Shown here: one piece after another, positions 23,816 to 31,883 of the stretch
Layout of the letters: every line of letters starts with the position of its first letter
How positions within the stretch are numbered: position 1 is the stretch's first letter
Translations under genes and position numbers: made by a program
DNA from: Actinacidiphila alni
Lineage (GTDB): Bacteria; Actinomycetota; Actinomycetes; Streptomycetales; Streptomycetaceae
DNA length: 64,000 nt
Direction: 5' to 3'
Assembly: GCF_900112845.1 (NCBI RefSeq)
Contig: NZ_FONG01000001.1
Coordinates: 186,001 to 250,000, forward strand
Notes under the pieces: generated by a model
Told to the model about the DNA's origin: nothing
The model's database searches: none
The model's input: only the letters and a program-made list of their open reading frames with translations

Positions 23816-25308
23816 CCGGTGAAAGCGCCGCCGTGTCCGCGTCAGTTTCCGTCGCCGCCGCGCCGTTCGCCGATTCCGCCGATCCGGCCCCACCGCGCTC
23901 CGGACGGCCGGCGATCGTCGGGACCGGGCTGCTCCTGGGCGGCCTGGTGGCCGTGCTCCTCGGCACCTTCACCGTCGGCGGGAGCGAGGGCGATCCGGCG
24001 CGGCTGCCGTACTGGTACGCCGCCGGATGGGTGCTGTTCGCCGCCGCGCTGCTCGCGCTGCGGAAGGTGCCGCGGCGCGCGGCGAGCGGCCTCGTCGTCG
24101 CCGGCGGCGTCGCGCTCGCGCTGACCGGACTGATCAGCGCGCCGCGGACCAGCAACGACATGTACCGGTACGCGTGGGACGGCCGGGTGCAGGCCGCGGG
24201 CGTCTCGCCGTACGCGTATCCGCCCGACGCGCCGGAGCTGCGGCAGCTGCGCGAGCCCTGGCTCTTCCCGGCGCCAGCCGGCCGGCGGTGCGCGGACTGG
24301 ACCGATATCCGTACCACCGGCGGCGACTGCACCCGCATCAACCGCCCGTACGTGCACACGATCTACCCGCCCGTCGCCGAGGGCTGGTTCCTCGCCGTGC
24401 ACGCGGTGTCGCCGCCCGGCACCCGCTGGAAACCGCTCCAAGTCGGCGGCGCCCTCCTGGCCGTGGCGACCACGGGCGCGCTGCTCCTGGTGCTGCGGCG
24501 GCACGGCGCCGACCCGCGCCGCGCCGCGCTGTGGGCGTGGTGCCCGATCGTGCCGGTCGCGGCCGTCAACGACGCGCACATCGACGCCCTCGGTGTCCTC
24601 CTCACCGTCCTCGCCCTCGGCATGGCTCGCGGACTCCCGCGCCGCGGAGCCCTGTTGGGCGCGGCCGTCGCCGTGAAGATCCTGCCGGTCCTCGCGCTGC
24701 CCGGCGCCCTCGCCCGCCGCGGCCCGCGCGAAACGCTCCGCACGGTGCTCCCCGTGCTCGCCGTAATCGTTCTCGCCTATCTGCCGTACGTCCTCGCCTC
24801 CGGCGGCGGGGTGCTCGGGTACCTGCCGGGCTACCTCAAGGAGGAGGGCTACGAGCCGGGCGGCGTACACCGGTTCGCCCTGCTGCGGCTGGTCCTCCCG
24901 GACGGCGCGGCCGGCCCGACCGCCGTCGCGGGCGTGCTCGCGGTGGCGCTGTACACGCTGCGCCGGGGCGACCCCGGCCGGCCATGGCGCGGCGCCCTGA
25001 CCGTGACCGGCACCGCCCTGCTGCTGACGTCACCCTCGTACTACTGGTACGCGCTCCTGATCGTCGGCCTCGTCGCGCTCGACGGCCGCTGGGAGTGGCT
25101 GGCCGTACCGCTCGCCGGACTCGCGCTCTACGCCGGTGATGTGCTCGGCGCCGTACCCGGCGGGAATGTGCTCCAGGCAAGCGCGTACGGGGCGGCGGCG
25201 CTCGTGGTCGCGACGGGCGCGCTGGCGCGCCGGAGGGCGCGAAACGACGCGCGGGCGAACGCCTGCGGTAGCACCGTTGACACCTCGGCGCCGCCGTGTC
25301 GTACTTAG
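23812..25308 (+). CDS. polytopic GT87/DUF2029-like mannosyltransferase family protein
   Basis: A 498-residue membrane protein with about ten TM helices. The first extracytoplasmic loop contains NDMYRYAWDGRVQAAGVSPY, with the Asp-rich motif after TM2-3 expected of GT-C polyprenyl-phosphate-dependent mannosyl/arabinosyltransferases. Later conserved pieces include HTIYPPVAEGW and NDAHIDALGVLL. This would use a lipid-linked sugar made in the cytoplasm, fitting the GT2 gene of the same operon. GTG 23812 overlaps the methyltransferase stop. The C-terminus is a short Arg-rich cytoplasmic tail. Confidence 0.82.
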   Translation: MTGESAAVSASVSVAAAPFADSADPAPPRSGRPAIVGTGLLLGGLVAVLLGTFTVGGSEGDPARLPYWYAAGWVLFAAALLALRKVPRRAASGLVVAGGVALALTGLISAPRTSNDMYRYAWDGRVQAAGVSPYAYPPDAPELRQLREPWLFPAPAGRRCADWTDIRTTGGDCTRINRPYVHTIYPPVAEGWFLAVHAVSPPGTRWKPLQVGGALLAVATTGALLLVLRRHGADPRRAALWAWCPIVPVAAVNDAHIDALGVLLTVLALGMARGLPRRGALLGAAVAVKILPVLALPGALARRGPRETLRTVLPVLAVIVLAYLPYVLASGGGVLGYLPGYLKEEGYEPGGVHRFALLRLVLPDGAAGPTAVAGVLAVALYTLRRGDPGRPWRGALTVTGTALLLTSPSYYWYALLIVGLVALDGRWEWLAVPLAGLALYAGDVLGAVPGGNVLQASAYGAAALVVATGALARRRARNDARANACGSTVDTSAPPCRT

Positions 25309-25494
25309 TGCCTGCCCGGCCGTGCACCCGCGGCCCTTCGGCACCGGCCCCTCCGGCACCCCGCGATACCCGTATGCCTCGTGCCGCCGACACCGAAGCC
25401 GCCCGACAGGCGTGGCGGGCAGGGCCTTTCGGGCTGTACTCGATGTCGTAATGCAGTCGCAGCCGGTACGCGCTTCGGCTCCTGGGGGATTGCG

Positions 25495-26733
25495 GTGGCG
25501 AGAGAGCACTATCCGACGACGGCCGAAGTCATCGAGGGCGCCAGGCTGTTGGCGCTCAGATACCCGGAGGTCTGCCGGCTGCGGACGGTCGGCCGTTCGC
25601 GCGCCGGCCGCCCGTTATTGCTGTTGACGGTGGGTCACGGCAGCCGGAACGCCCTGGTGGTGGCCGGTCCGCACGCCAACGAGGCCGCGGTGGGCGGTGC
25701 CACGGTGCTCCATCTCGCCAACCGGATCGCCGCCGACCGCGAACGCGGTGACGACGACGGCACCTCCTGGCACTTCCTGCTGTGCATCGACCCGGACGGT
25801 GCCGCGCTCAACGAGCCCTGGCTGTCCGGCCCTTACACCCTGCGCGGCCACTACGAGCACTTCTTCCGGCCGTGCTTCGCCGAACAGCCGGAATGGCTGC
25901 CCGCGGCCGGCACACCCGACCCGGCACTGCCCGAGACCCGCGCGCTGCTCGGCGTCCTGGACGCGCTGCGCCCGGTGCTCCAGTGCTCGCTGCACGGCAT
26001 CGACGTCGGCGGCAGCTTCGTACAGCTCACCAGCGACGTCCCCGGAGTGCCGGAGCGTATCGGCAAGTCGGCCGCGGAGCTGGACATTCCGCTGGAGAGC
26101 GGCTCCTCCGACGCCTTCCAATGGCCGAGCCCGGGCCCCGGCGTCTATGTGATGCCGCCGGACGGCGACCCCACCACGGTCGGCGACGGCGCCCACTCCA
26201 CCTGGGCGCACGCCCGCCGCTACGACGGCGTCACCGCCATCGTCGAAGTGCCCATGTGGGCCTGCGACCGGATCGCCGACATCTCCCCGCACCCCGCGCC
26301 CGACCACGCCCTGCGCGCCGCGGGCGCGGCCCTGCGTCGCGATCTGCCGCGCGTGGCCCGGGTGCTGGACAATCTCGACCCGCAACTGGTCGGCGCGGAC
26401 TGCCCGATGCTGCGCACCGTCAAGGAACTCGTCGGCATCGGACCCCGGTTGTCCGCCGACTGGGACCCGGCCGTCCGGCCGCCGGACGCGGCGCCCCTGC
26501 CGCCGATGACGACCGCGCGCGTCACCAGCATCGAGGTGTACGCGCAGCGCATCCCGCTGCGCGCCGCCGCGATGCTCCGCCGTATCGCCGACGTCCCCTG
26601 CGTCACCGCACTCGTCGACGAGTGGTGCGCGGCGTACGAGAGCGCCTACCGGCCGCGCTGGGTGCCGGTCGCCGACCAGGTCGAGCAGCAGGCCCGCAGC
26701 GTCATCGCGGTCTACGAAGAGCTGCGTACATGA
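25495..26733 (+). CDS. M14-family zinc carboxypeptidase, TTA codon
   Basis: A 412-residue metallocarboxypeptidase. Zinc ligands: HxxE in VAGPHANEAAVGG (~66-69) and His in QCSLHGIDVGG (~166). No signal peptide, so it is probably cytoplasmic. Codon 41 (25615-25617) is TTA, implying bldA-dependent expression; it is followed by TTG CTG TTG, all unusual in this DNA. GTG 25495 is chosen because GGGGGA lies 5 nt upstream; the frame is open further upstream but with poor codon bias. Its 3' end overlaps the convergent GNAT gene by 32 bp. The substrate is a peptide or gamma-glutamyl type; unknown. Confidence 0.83.
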   Translation: MAREHYPTTAEVIEGARLLALRYPEVCRLRTVGRSRAGRPLLLLTVGHGSRNALVVAGPHANEAAVGGATVLHLANRIAADRERGDDDGTSWHFLLCIDPDGAALNEPWLSGPYTLRGHYEHFFRPCFAEQPEWLPAAGTPDPALPETRALLGVLDALRPVLQCSLHGIDVGGSFVQLTSDVPGVPERIGKSAAELDIPLESGSSDAFQWPSPGPGVYVMPPDGDPTTVGDGAHSTWAHARRYDGVTAIVEVPMWACDRIADISPHPAPDHALRAAGAALRRDLPRVARVLDNLDPQLVGADCPMLRTVKELVGIGPRLSADWDPAVRPPDAAPLPPMTTARVTSIEVYAQRIPLRAAAMLRRIADVPCVTALVDEWCAAYESAYRPRWVPVADQVEQQARSVIAVYEELRT

Positions 26734-27241
26734 GCATGTCCTTCAGCTCGCCGCCGACCCGCTGCCAGTCGCGCAGCAGCCCCTCGCGCACGTATCCGGC
26801 GCTCTCCGCGGTCCGCAGTGAGCCGGTGTTCCACGGCTCGACGTACAGTTCGAGCCGCGCGATGCCCAGCTCCCGCAGACCCCAGTCGGTGATCGCGCGC
26901 AGCCCGGCGCCCGCCGCCCCCGCCCCGCGCGCGGACGGCGCCACCCAGTAGCCGACGGACGCCCGGTCCGCGCTGATCACCCGCAGCCCCGCGTTGCCGA
27001 CCGCCCGGCCGTCGGCGGTCCGCGCGATCACGAACGGATACTGCCCGGTCGCCGGGCGCCCCCACTGCCGCGCCACGAAGGCTCTGCCCGCCGCGTCGTC
27101 GTAGACGGCGGGCACGGTCGTGATCAGCGGGATCAGCGGATCCGCCGAGACCTCGCGCACCACGTGCAGATCGCCCGTCTCCCAGCGCCGCAGGGTGTAC
27201 GCGCCCGCCGGCAGCACCGGCAGCTCCTCGATGTCACCCAT
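26702..27241 (-). CDS. GNAT-family N-acetyltransferase (RimJ/RimL-like)
   Basis: A 179-residue RimJ/RimL-type acetyltransferase: YTLRRWETGDLHVV at the N-terminus, the acetyl-CoA loop VAPSARGAGAAGAGLRAI (~100-117) and LELYVEPWNTGSLRTAESAG at the C-terminus. Such enzymes acetylate protein N-termini, aminoglycoside-like molecules or polyamines; the target is unknown. ATG 27241 is used; TTG 27277 would add 12 residues. The stop lies inside the 3' end of the convergent M14 gene, so each transcript is antisense to the other over 32 bp. Confidence 0.82.
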   Translation of the reverse strand: MGDIEELPVLPAGAYTLRRWETGDLHVVREVSADPLIPLITTVPAVYDDAAGRAFVARQWGRPATGQYPFVIARTADGRAVGNAGLRVISADRASVGYWVAPSARGAGAAGAGLRAITDWGLRELGIARLELYVEPWNTGSLRTAESAGYVREGLLRDWQRVGGELKDMLMYAALRRPR

Positions 27242-27354
27242 GGGCCCGATGCTGCCCGCGTCACCCGTTCGGAGCAACCTGGAGCCCGTCCGGGCGCCGA
27301 CACGGCGATCATGAACGCAGGGGGTCGCCGCAGAGCCGAGAGCAGGTGGGCGTG

Positions 27355-27600
27355 ATGAGCACCGACAAGTCGCTCAGCGACAGCAAGTACGGTTCGCTGA
27401 CCGCGGGCCGGATCACCGTGGCGGTCCTGGCCGTCCTCGCCCTGGTCTTCATCTTCGAGAACACCCGGGACGTCAAGATCCGGCTGCTCATCCCCGAGGT
27501 CACCATGCCGCTGTGGCTGGCGCTGCTCGGCTGCTTCGTCATCGGCGCGCTCGCCGGCATGTTCCTGCGGCGCTCCAGCCGCACCAAGGGCGGGCGCTGA
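27355..27600 (+). CDS. LapA-domain small membrane protein
   Basis: An 81-residue protein with two TM helices (~19-36 and ~48-66) and a basic C-terminal end, matching the lipopolysaccharide-assembly-protein-A (DUF1049) domain: FIFENTRDVKIRLL between the helices and GALAGMFLRR at the end. In Gram-positive bacteria its role is unknown; it is probably a membrane-organising factor. ATG 27355 follows AGCAGG at about 8 nt; GTG 27346 and 27352 are in-frame alternatives. Convergent with the next GNAT. Confidence 0.8.
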   Translation: MSTDKSLSDSKYGSLTAGRITVAVLAVLALVFIFENTRDVKIRLLIPEVTMPLWLALLGCFVIGALAGMFLRRSSRTKGGR

Positions 27601-27624
27601 CGCCGGTCGCCCCCGACGGGCGCG

Positions 27625-28119
27625 TCAGACGGACGTGACCAGCGGCTTTCCGAGGCAGACGCTCAGCTCGTCGTGCCGGTAGTAGCCGAATTTCGGCACT
27701 GGAACATAACCGCACGAGCGGTACAGCGCGATCGCCTCGGGCTGCCGCTGACCGGTCTCCAGGACCATCCGGGTCCGCCCGGCCGCCGCCGCGCTGCGCT
27801 CCAGCTCGGCCAGGATCGCCCGCGCCAGACCGCGCCCGCGGGCCCGCGCCACCACGAACATCCGCTTGATCTCGGCGTCGCCGTCCGCGTGCCCCTCGGG
27901 CGAGTCCTCCTGGGCGCGCCAGCCGCCGCTGGCCACCGCCTCGCCGTCCTCGTCGTAGGCCAGCAGATACAGGCCGCGCGGCGGGTCGAAGTGCGCCGCG
28001 TCCATCACGGTCAGATCGCCGTCGCCGTACCGTTCCACGTACTCCTGCTGCACCAGATCGTTCAGCTTCACCGCGTCGGGGTCGTCGTACCGCACCGCTC
28101 TGATCTCCACGGACGCCAT
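27625..28119 (-). CDS. GNAT-family N-acetyltransferase
   Basis: A 164-residue acetyltransferase. The acetyl-CoA-binding motif is KRMFVVARARGRGLARAIL (~86-104), preceded by SGGWRAQ and followed by LYRSCGYVPVPKFGYY, all standard GNAT elements. Substrate unknown. ATG 28119 is the only start before the conserved EIRAVRYDDPDAV. The upstream 97 bp are shared with the divergent exonuclease III gene. Confidence 0.82.
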   Translation of the reverse strand: MASVEIRAVRYDDPDAVKLNDLVQQEYVERYGDGDLTVMDAAHFDPPRGLYLLAYDEDGEAVASGGWRAQEDSPEGHADGDAEIKRMFVVARARGRGLARAILAELERSAAAAGRTRMVLETGQRQPEAIALYRSCGYVPVPKFGYYRHDELSVCLGKPLVTSV

Positions 28120-28216
28120 CGTACGTGCGTGCGTACGGTGCCGGGGGAGCGGCCCGCGCGGCCGCGCGCAGGGGTACGAAACGGACGCGTCAGCCGGTCC
28201 GGGTATCGTCCGGGGC

Positions 28217-29029
28217 ATGGCCACCACCGTCACCACCGTGAACGTCAACGGACTCCGCGCCGCCGCCAAGAAGGGCTTCCTGCCCTGGCTGGAGGAGACC
28301 GCCGCCGACGTGGTCTGCCTCCAGGAGGTCCGCGCCGAGCCCGACCAGCTCACCGTCGAGCTGCGCGACCCGGCGGGCTGGCACGCCTTCCACGCCCCCG
28401 CCGCCGCCAAGGGCCGCGCCGGGGTCTCGCTCTACACCCGCGAGGAGCCCACCGCCGTACGCGTCGGCTTCGGCTCCACCGAATTCGCCGCCGCGGGCCG
28501 CTACCTGGAGGTCGACCTGCCCGGCACCGGTCCTGGCCTGACCGTCGGCAGCCTCTACCTCCCCTCCGGCGAGGTCGGCACCGAGCGGCAGACCGAGAAG
28601 GAACGCTTCATGAAGGAGTTCGCCGCCCACCTCGGCGCGCTCCGCGACCACGCCGCGGAAACCGGCACCCATGCCCTGGTCTGCGGCGACTGGAACATCG
28701 CGCACCAGGAAGCGGATCTGAAGAACTGGCGGGGCAACCGCAAATCCTCCGGCTTCCTCCCCGAGGAGCGCGCCTGGCTCACCGAGATCTTCGGCCCGGC
28801 CGGCTGGACCGACGTCGTCCGCCGCCTCCACCCGGACGTCGAGGGCCCGTACTCGTGGTGGTCGATGCGCGGCAAGGCGTTCGACAACGACACCGGCTGG
28901 CGCATCGACTACCAGGTCGCCACCGACGCCCTCGCCGCCGCGGCCCGCACGGCCGTCGTCGAACGCGCCGCCAGCTACGACACACGGTGGAGCGACCACG
29001 CGCCGGTGACGGTCACGTACGACATCTGA
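28217..29029 (+). CDS. xthA: exodeoxyribonuclease III
   Basis: A 270-residue AP endonuclease/3'-exonuclease for base-excision repair. All family motifs are present: NVNGLRAA, CLQEVRAE (metal Glu ~37), YLPSGE, GDWNIAHQEADLKNW (catalytic Asp-Asn ~156-158), RIDYQV and the terminal RWSDHAPVTV (Asp-His). Normal length for the family. ATG 28217 has no Shine-Dalgarno; TATCGT (28204-28209) lies 7 nt upstream, a leaderless layout. Confidence 0.93.
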   Translation: MATTVTTVNVNGLRAAAKKGFLPWLEETAADVVCLQEVRAEPDQLTVELRDPAGWHAFHAPAAAKGRAGVSLYTREEPTAVRVGFGSTEFAAAGRYLEVDLPGTGPGLTVGSLYLPSGEVGTERQTEKERFMKEFAAHLGALRDHAAETGTHALVCGDWNIAHQEADLKNWRGNRKSSGFLPEERAWLTEIFGPAGWTDVVRRLHPDVEGPYSWWSMRGKAFDNDTGWRIDYQVATDALAAAARTAVVERAASYDTRWSDHAPVTVTYDI

Positions 29030-29062
29030 GGCCACGCCCGCCTTTCGCGGTCCCGGCTCCCC

Positions 29063-29587
29063 TCACAGCCCCAGCTCAAGGGTCCGCAGCGCGGTGGTGA
29101 GGGAGCCGATGAAATCGCGGAGCCGGTCGTCGAGCGCGGCCGTGGCCGCCCACGCCGGGTGCCGCAGCAGCAGCGCGATCGTCTCCGCCGGGGCGCCCGC
29201 GGCGTCCCCGAGGAACGCGCGGAGCACCGCGACCGCGACCGCGGCGGGCGCTCCCTGCCCGGCCAGGTCCGCCAGCAGCCCGTCGGTGCCGCCCGCCGCG
29301 TATGCTGCGCGGCACCGGTCGAGCCACGCGGCGGACCACACGCGGTGCGCGGCCCGCCGATCGTCGTCCACGGCACGGAACGTGGGTGCGAGCGCCGCGT
29401 TCAGCCGCGCGACTAGGCCGTCCCTCGCCGAAGCGAGGGACGGGTACTCGGCGGCGAAATGCTCCCACTCCCACAGCGAGGTCTCGTCGACGAAGCCGGA
29501 CGCCACCGGGTGCGCGGCGTAGTACGGGTCGGACGCGATGAAGACCTCTGCGCTTCCTGCTCGACGTCCATCTCGGCACCCTGGCAC
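29063..29587 (-). CDS. hypothetical protein, 5' end probably truncated
   Basis: A helical, Ala-rich protein that I do not recognise. Strong GC3 coding bias runs from the stop at 29063 back to about 29545 (EVFIASDPYYAAHPVASGFV) and then disappears. The only start that covers the whole biased region is GTG 29587, which lies in DNA encoding the Mut7-C protein on the other strand. GTG 29506 would give a 147-residue version missing a well-coded segment. The natural start seems to have been deleted (see finding). Function unknown. Confidence 0.5.
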   Translation of the reverse strand: MPGCRDGRRAGSAEVFIASDPYYAAHPVASGFVDETSLWEWEHFAAEYPSLASARDGLVARLNAALAPTFRAVDDDRRAAHRVWSAAWLDRCRAAYAAGGTDGLLADLAGQGAPAAVAVAVLRAFLGDAAGAPAETIALLLRHPAWAATAALDDRLRDFIGSLTTALRTLELGL

Positions 29588-30012
29588 GGCGGTTGCGACT
29601 GGTCGGCGTGGACGCCGCCTACGAGAACGAGGACATCGGCGACCCGGCGCTCGCCGCGCTCTCCGCGAGCGAGCGGCGCGTCATGCTGACCCGCGACCGT
29701 GGTCTGCTGCGCCGCCGCGAGCTGTTCGCGGGCGCGTACGTCTACAGCGACCGCCCGGACGACCAACTCCACGACGTCCTCCAGCGGTTCGCCCCCGCCC
29801 TCGCGCCCTGGACCCGCTGCGTCGCCTGCAACGGCCTGCTCGGCCCTGCCGACAAGGACTCCGTCCGCGACCGTCTCCACCACGGCACCGAACGCACCTA
29901 CGACGTCTTCGCGGCCTGCCTCTCCTGCCCCCGCGTCTACTGGCGCGGCGCCCACCATGCCCACCTCGAATCTGTCGTGGCCGCCGCCCTCCGTTCCACC
30001 ACCCCGCGCTGA
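29548..30012 (+). pseudogene. Mut7-C RNase-domain protein, 5'-truncated
   Basis: The frame encodes the Mut7-C (PIN-like RNase) domain: RFLLDVHLGTLARRLRL (from 29551), LTRDRGLLRR with the catalytic Asp region, then the zinc knuckle pairs CVACNGLL and CLSCPRVYW. Full-length actinobacterial members usually have an N-terminal ubiquitin-like domain of ~90 residues, which is absent. An in-frame TGA at 29539-29541 lies just upstream and the first canonical start is TTG 29593, inside the conserved block, so the first 14 domain residues would be lost. An ATG at 29538 is in the wrong frame. Either a decayed gene or one translated from a non-canonical CTG 29548. Confidence 0.6.
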
Positions 30013-30085
30013 CGTCCCCCGACTGTCCCTCCGGGGGAGCGGGGTGCGTGAGGTCTCCTGCGGAGGGCGGTGAGTCAGGTCTTTT

Positions 30086-30217
30086 AGGGGCGCGGGGAAC
30101 TGCGCGAGCAACTCACCACCGGGCCGGTGGTCGCGAAACAAACAGCGTCTGCCCCGCTGGGGGCGGTTTTTCACCCGCAGTCTCGCGCGGGCTGAGCGCG
30201 CAGTTCCCCGCTCCCCT
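30086..30217. repeat. streptomycete interspersed intergenic repeat (inverted pair)
   Basis: A 21-bp element containing GCGGGGAACTGCGCG occurs at 30086-30106 and, inverted, at 30197-30217; 20 of 21 bases match. The GGGGAACTGCGCG word is a very common intergenic repeat in Streptomyces chromosomes, usually near gene ends. Together the copies could fold into a large cruciform/hairpin enclosing the terminator at 30151-30171. Confidence 0.65.
30116..30171 (+). terminator. hairpins with T-run after Mut7-C
   Basis: Two hairpins: CCACCGG-G-CCGGTGG (30116-30130), then GCCCC-loop-GGGGC (30151-30164) followed by GGTTTTT. The second is a rare classical rho-independent-style terminator with a T-run in this window. 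Confidence 0.55.
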
Positions 30218-30302
30218 GGAGGGGCACCCCCTCCACCGGCGCGGCGCGCGACCGACAAGGAAGTCCTCCTGGACAAAAAAATTTTCGGTGCGAGGTGAAG
30301 AC

Positions 30303-30938
30303 ATGTTGGACGTGAGCGTGATCGAGGACCCCGCGGCAGCGGCCACCTCCCTGGACCCGATACGGTCCCGCCTCCTGGCCGAGCTGGCCGCAGGCCCCGC
30401 CTCCGCGACGATGCTCGCGGCCCGCGTCGGCCTGCCCCGGCAGAAGGTGAACTACCACCTGAAGGCCCTGGAAAAGCACGGCCTGGTCGAGCTGTCGGAC
30501 GAGCGCCGCAAGGGCAACGTGACCGAACGCCTGATGCGCGCGACCGCCGCGTCGTACGTGATCTCACCGGCCGCCCTGGCCGCCGTGCAGCCAGATCCAG
30601 CCCGCTTCCGCGACCAGCTGTCCGCCCGCTGGCTGCTGGCGGTGGCCGCGCGCCTGGTGCGCGACGTCGGCACCCTGATCACGGGCGCCGACCGCGCCCG
30701 GCAGCGGCTCGCGACCTACGCCCTGGACGGCGAGGTCCGCTTCGCCTCCGCCGCCGACCGCGCGGCCTTCGTGGACGAACTGACCCGCGGCATCAGCGCG
30801 TTGGTGGCCAAGTACCACGACGAGGACGCCGAGGGCGGCCGCCCGCACCGCGTCGTCGTCGCCCTCCACCCGACGGTGAAGGCCGTGCCGCCGACCGCGG
30901 TCGAGGCATCGTCCGACAACGCGCCCCTTGAGCCCTGA
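30303..30938 (+). CDS. ArsR-type winged-helix regulator
   Basis: A 211-residue transcription factor. The N-terminal half is an ArsR/helix-turn-helix-20 domain: DPIRSRLLAELAAGPASAT, then the recognition helix ARVGLPRQKVNYHLKALEKHG and the wing ERRKGNVTERLM. The C-terminal half is alpha-helical with no Cys metal site, unlike metal-sensing ArsR members. ATG 30303 follows GAGGTGAAG. A run of A and T (AAAAAAATTTT, ~30276-30286) just upstream stands out and could be the autoregulatory site. Its partner is the SRPBCC gene 60 bp downstream, an arrangement common in actinobacteria. Confidence 0.83.
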   Translation: MLDVSVIEDPAAAATSLDPIRSRLLAELAAGPASATMLAARVGLPRQKVNYHLKALEKHGLVELSDERRKGNVTERLMRATAASYVISPAALAAVQPDPARFRDQLSARWLLAVAARLVRDVGTLITGADRARQRLATYALDGEVRFASAADRAAFVDELTRGISALVAKYHDEDAEGGRPHRVVVALHPTVKAVPPTAVEASSDNAPLEP

Positions 30939-30998
30939 CACACCCTCAGTTCTGACACCCCCTCAACGACCCTCTGGAGCAAGGAGCTCTGAACCGTC

Positions 30999-31727
30999 AT
31001 GCCCAAGGAATTCGAGATCGTCCGCGAGTTCGAGGTCGACGCCACCCCGGCGCAGGTCTGGGACGCGATCACCACCGGCACCGGCGGCTGGCTGTGGCCG
31101 ATGGAGTACGAGCCGAAAGAAGGCGGCGCCGCGCCCTTCGGCGGTGTGCTGGTCGCCTGGGACCCGCCGCACCGGCTGATCGGCCGCACGGAGGACGCCG
31201 AAGGCGTCTCGGTGCAGACCCTCAACCAGCTCGACCACCACATCGAGCCGCGCGAGGGCGGCGGTTCGTGGGTGCGGTACGTGCACAGCGGCATCCTCGT
31301 CGAGGACTGGGACAATCAGTACGACGGCGCCGACAAGCACACCGATTTCTACCTGCACACCCTGCGCCAGTACCTGACGCACTTCACCGGCCGTACGGCG
31401 ACCTTCGCCACCACCGACGGCCCCGAGGCGTCCGGCGCGCCCGATGCCCTGGTGACGGCCGCCCGCGCGCTCGGCCTCCCGGCGGGCGCCCAGGCCGGCG
31501 ACACCGTACGCGTCGACCTCGCAGGCACCGGACCCACCGAGGCCGTACTCGACTTCCGCAACGCGTACTTCATCGGCCTGCGCACCGACCGGGCGATGTA
31601 CCGCTTCTTCGGCCGCAACCACTTCGGCGCGACCGTCGGTGTGAGCGTGCACGACTTCGCGCCGGGCGCCGACGCCGAGCGGATCGGCGCGGACTGGTCC
31701 GGCTGGCTGACCGGCGTCTACGCGTAA
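30999..31727 (+). CDS. SRPBCC (AHSA1-like) protein
   Basis: A 242-residue protein starting EFEIVREFEVDATPAQVWDA, the signature of the activator-of-Hsp90-ATPase-1-like SRPBCC family. It is longer than a single domain and its C-terminal half (~135-242) looks like a second, related fold (FRNAYFIGLRTDRAMYRFFG). Such genes are commonly paired with an ArsR regulator and are thought to bind hydrophobic ligands. ATG 30999 has an AAGGAG at a long spacing (~12 nt). A strong hairpin follows. Confidence 0.8.
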   Translation: MPKEFEIVREFEVDATPAQVWDAITTGTGGWLWPMEYEPKEGGAAPFGGVLVAWDPPHRLIGRTEDAEGVSVQTLNQLDHHIEPREGGGSWVRYVHSGILVEDWDNQYDGADKHTDFYLHTLRQYLTHFTGRTATFATTDGPEASGAPDALVTAARALGLPAGAQAGDTVRVDLAGTGPTEAVLDFRNAYFIGLRTDRAMYRFFGRNHFGATVGVSVHDFAPGADAERIGADWSGWLTGVYA

Positions 31728-31764
31728 CCCCCCCGTCCCACCCTCGCCGTCGGCGGATTCTGTT

Positions 31765-31815
31765 ATGCCCCGCGCCTGCCGGCCGTCTCCTGTACGGCCG
31801 GCCGGCGCGGGGCAT
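31765..31815 (+). terminator. strong hairpin after SRPBCC gene
   Basis: Arms of 21 nt (31765-31785 and 31795-31815) with one mismatch, starting ATGCCCCGCGCC and enclosing a 9-nt loop. Position just after the ArsR-SRPBCC pair and before an unrelated secreted-protein gene fits a terminator. Confidence 0.65.
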
Positions 31816-31883
31816 CCGCGTGCGCGGGTCGGTGAAGCGGCGCGGAAGCGGAAACGTTGGCCTAGGCGGAGGCGGAGGCACGG

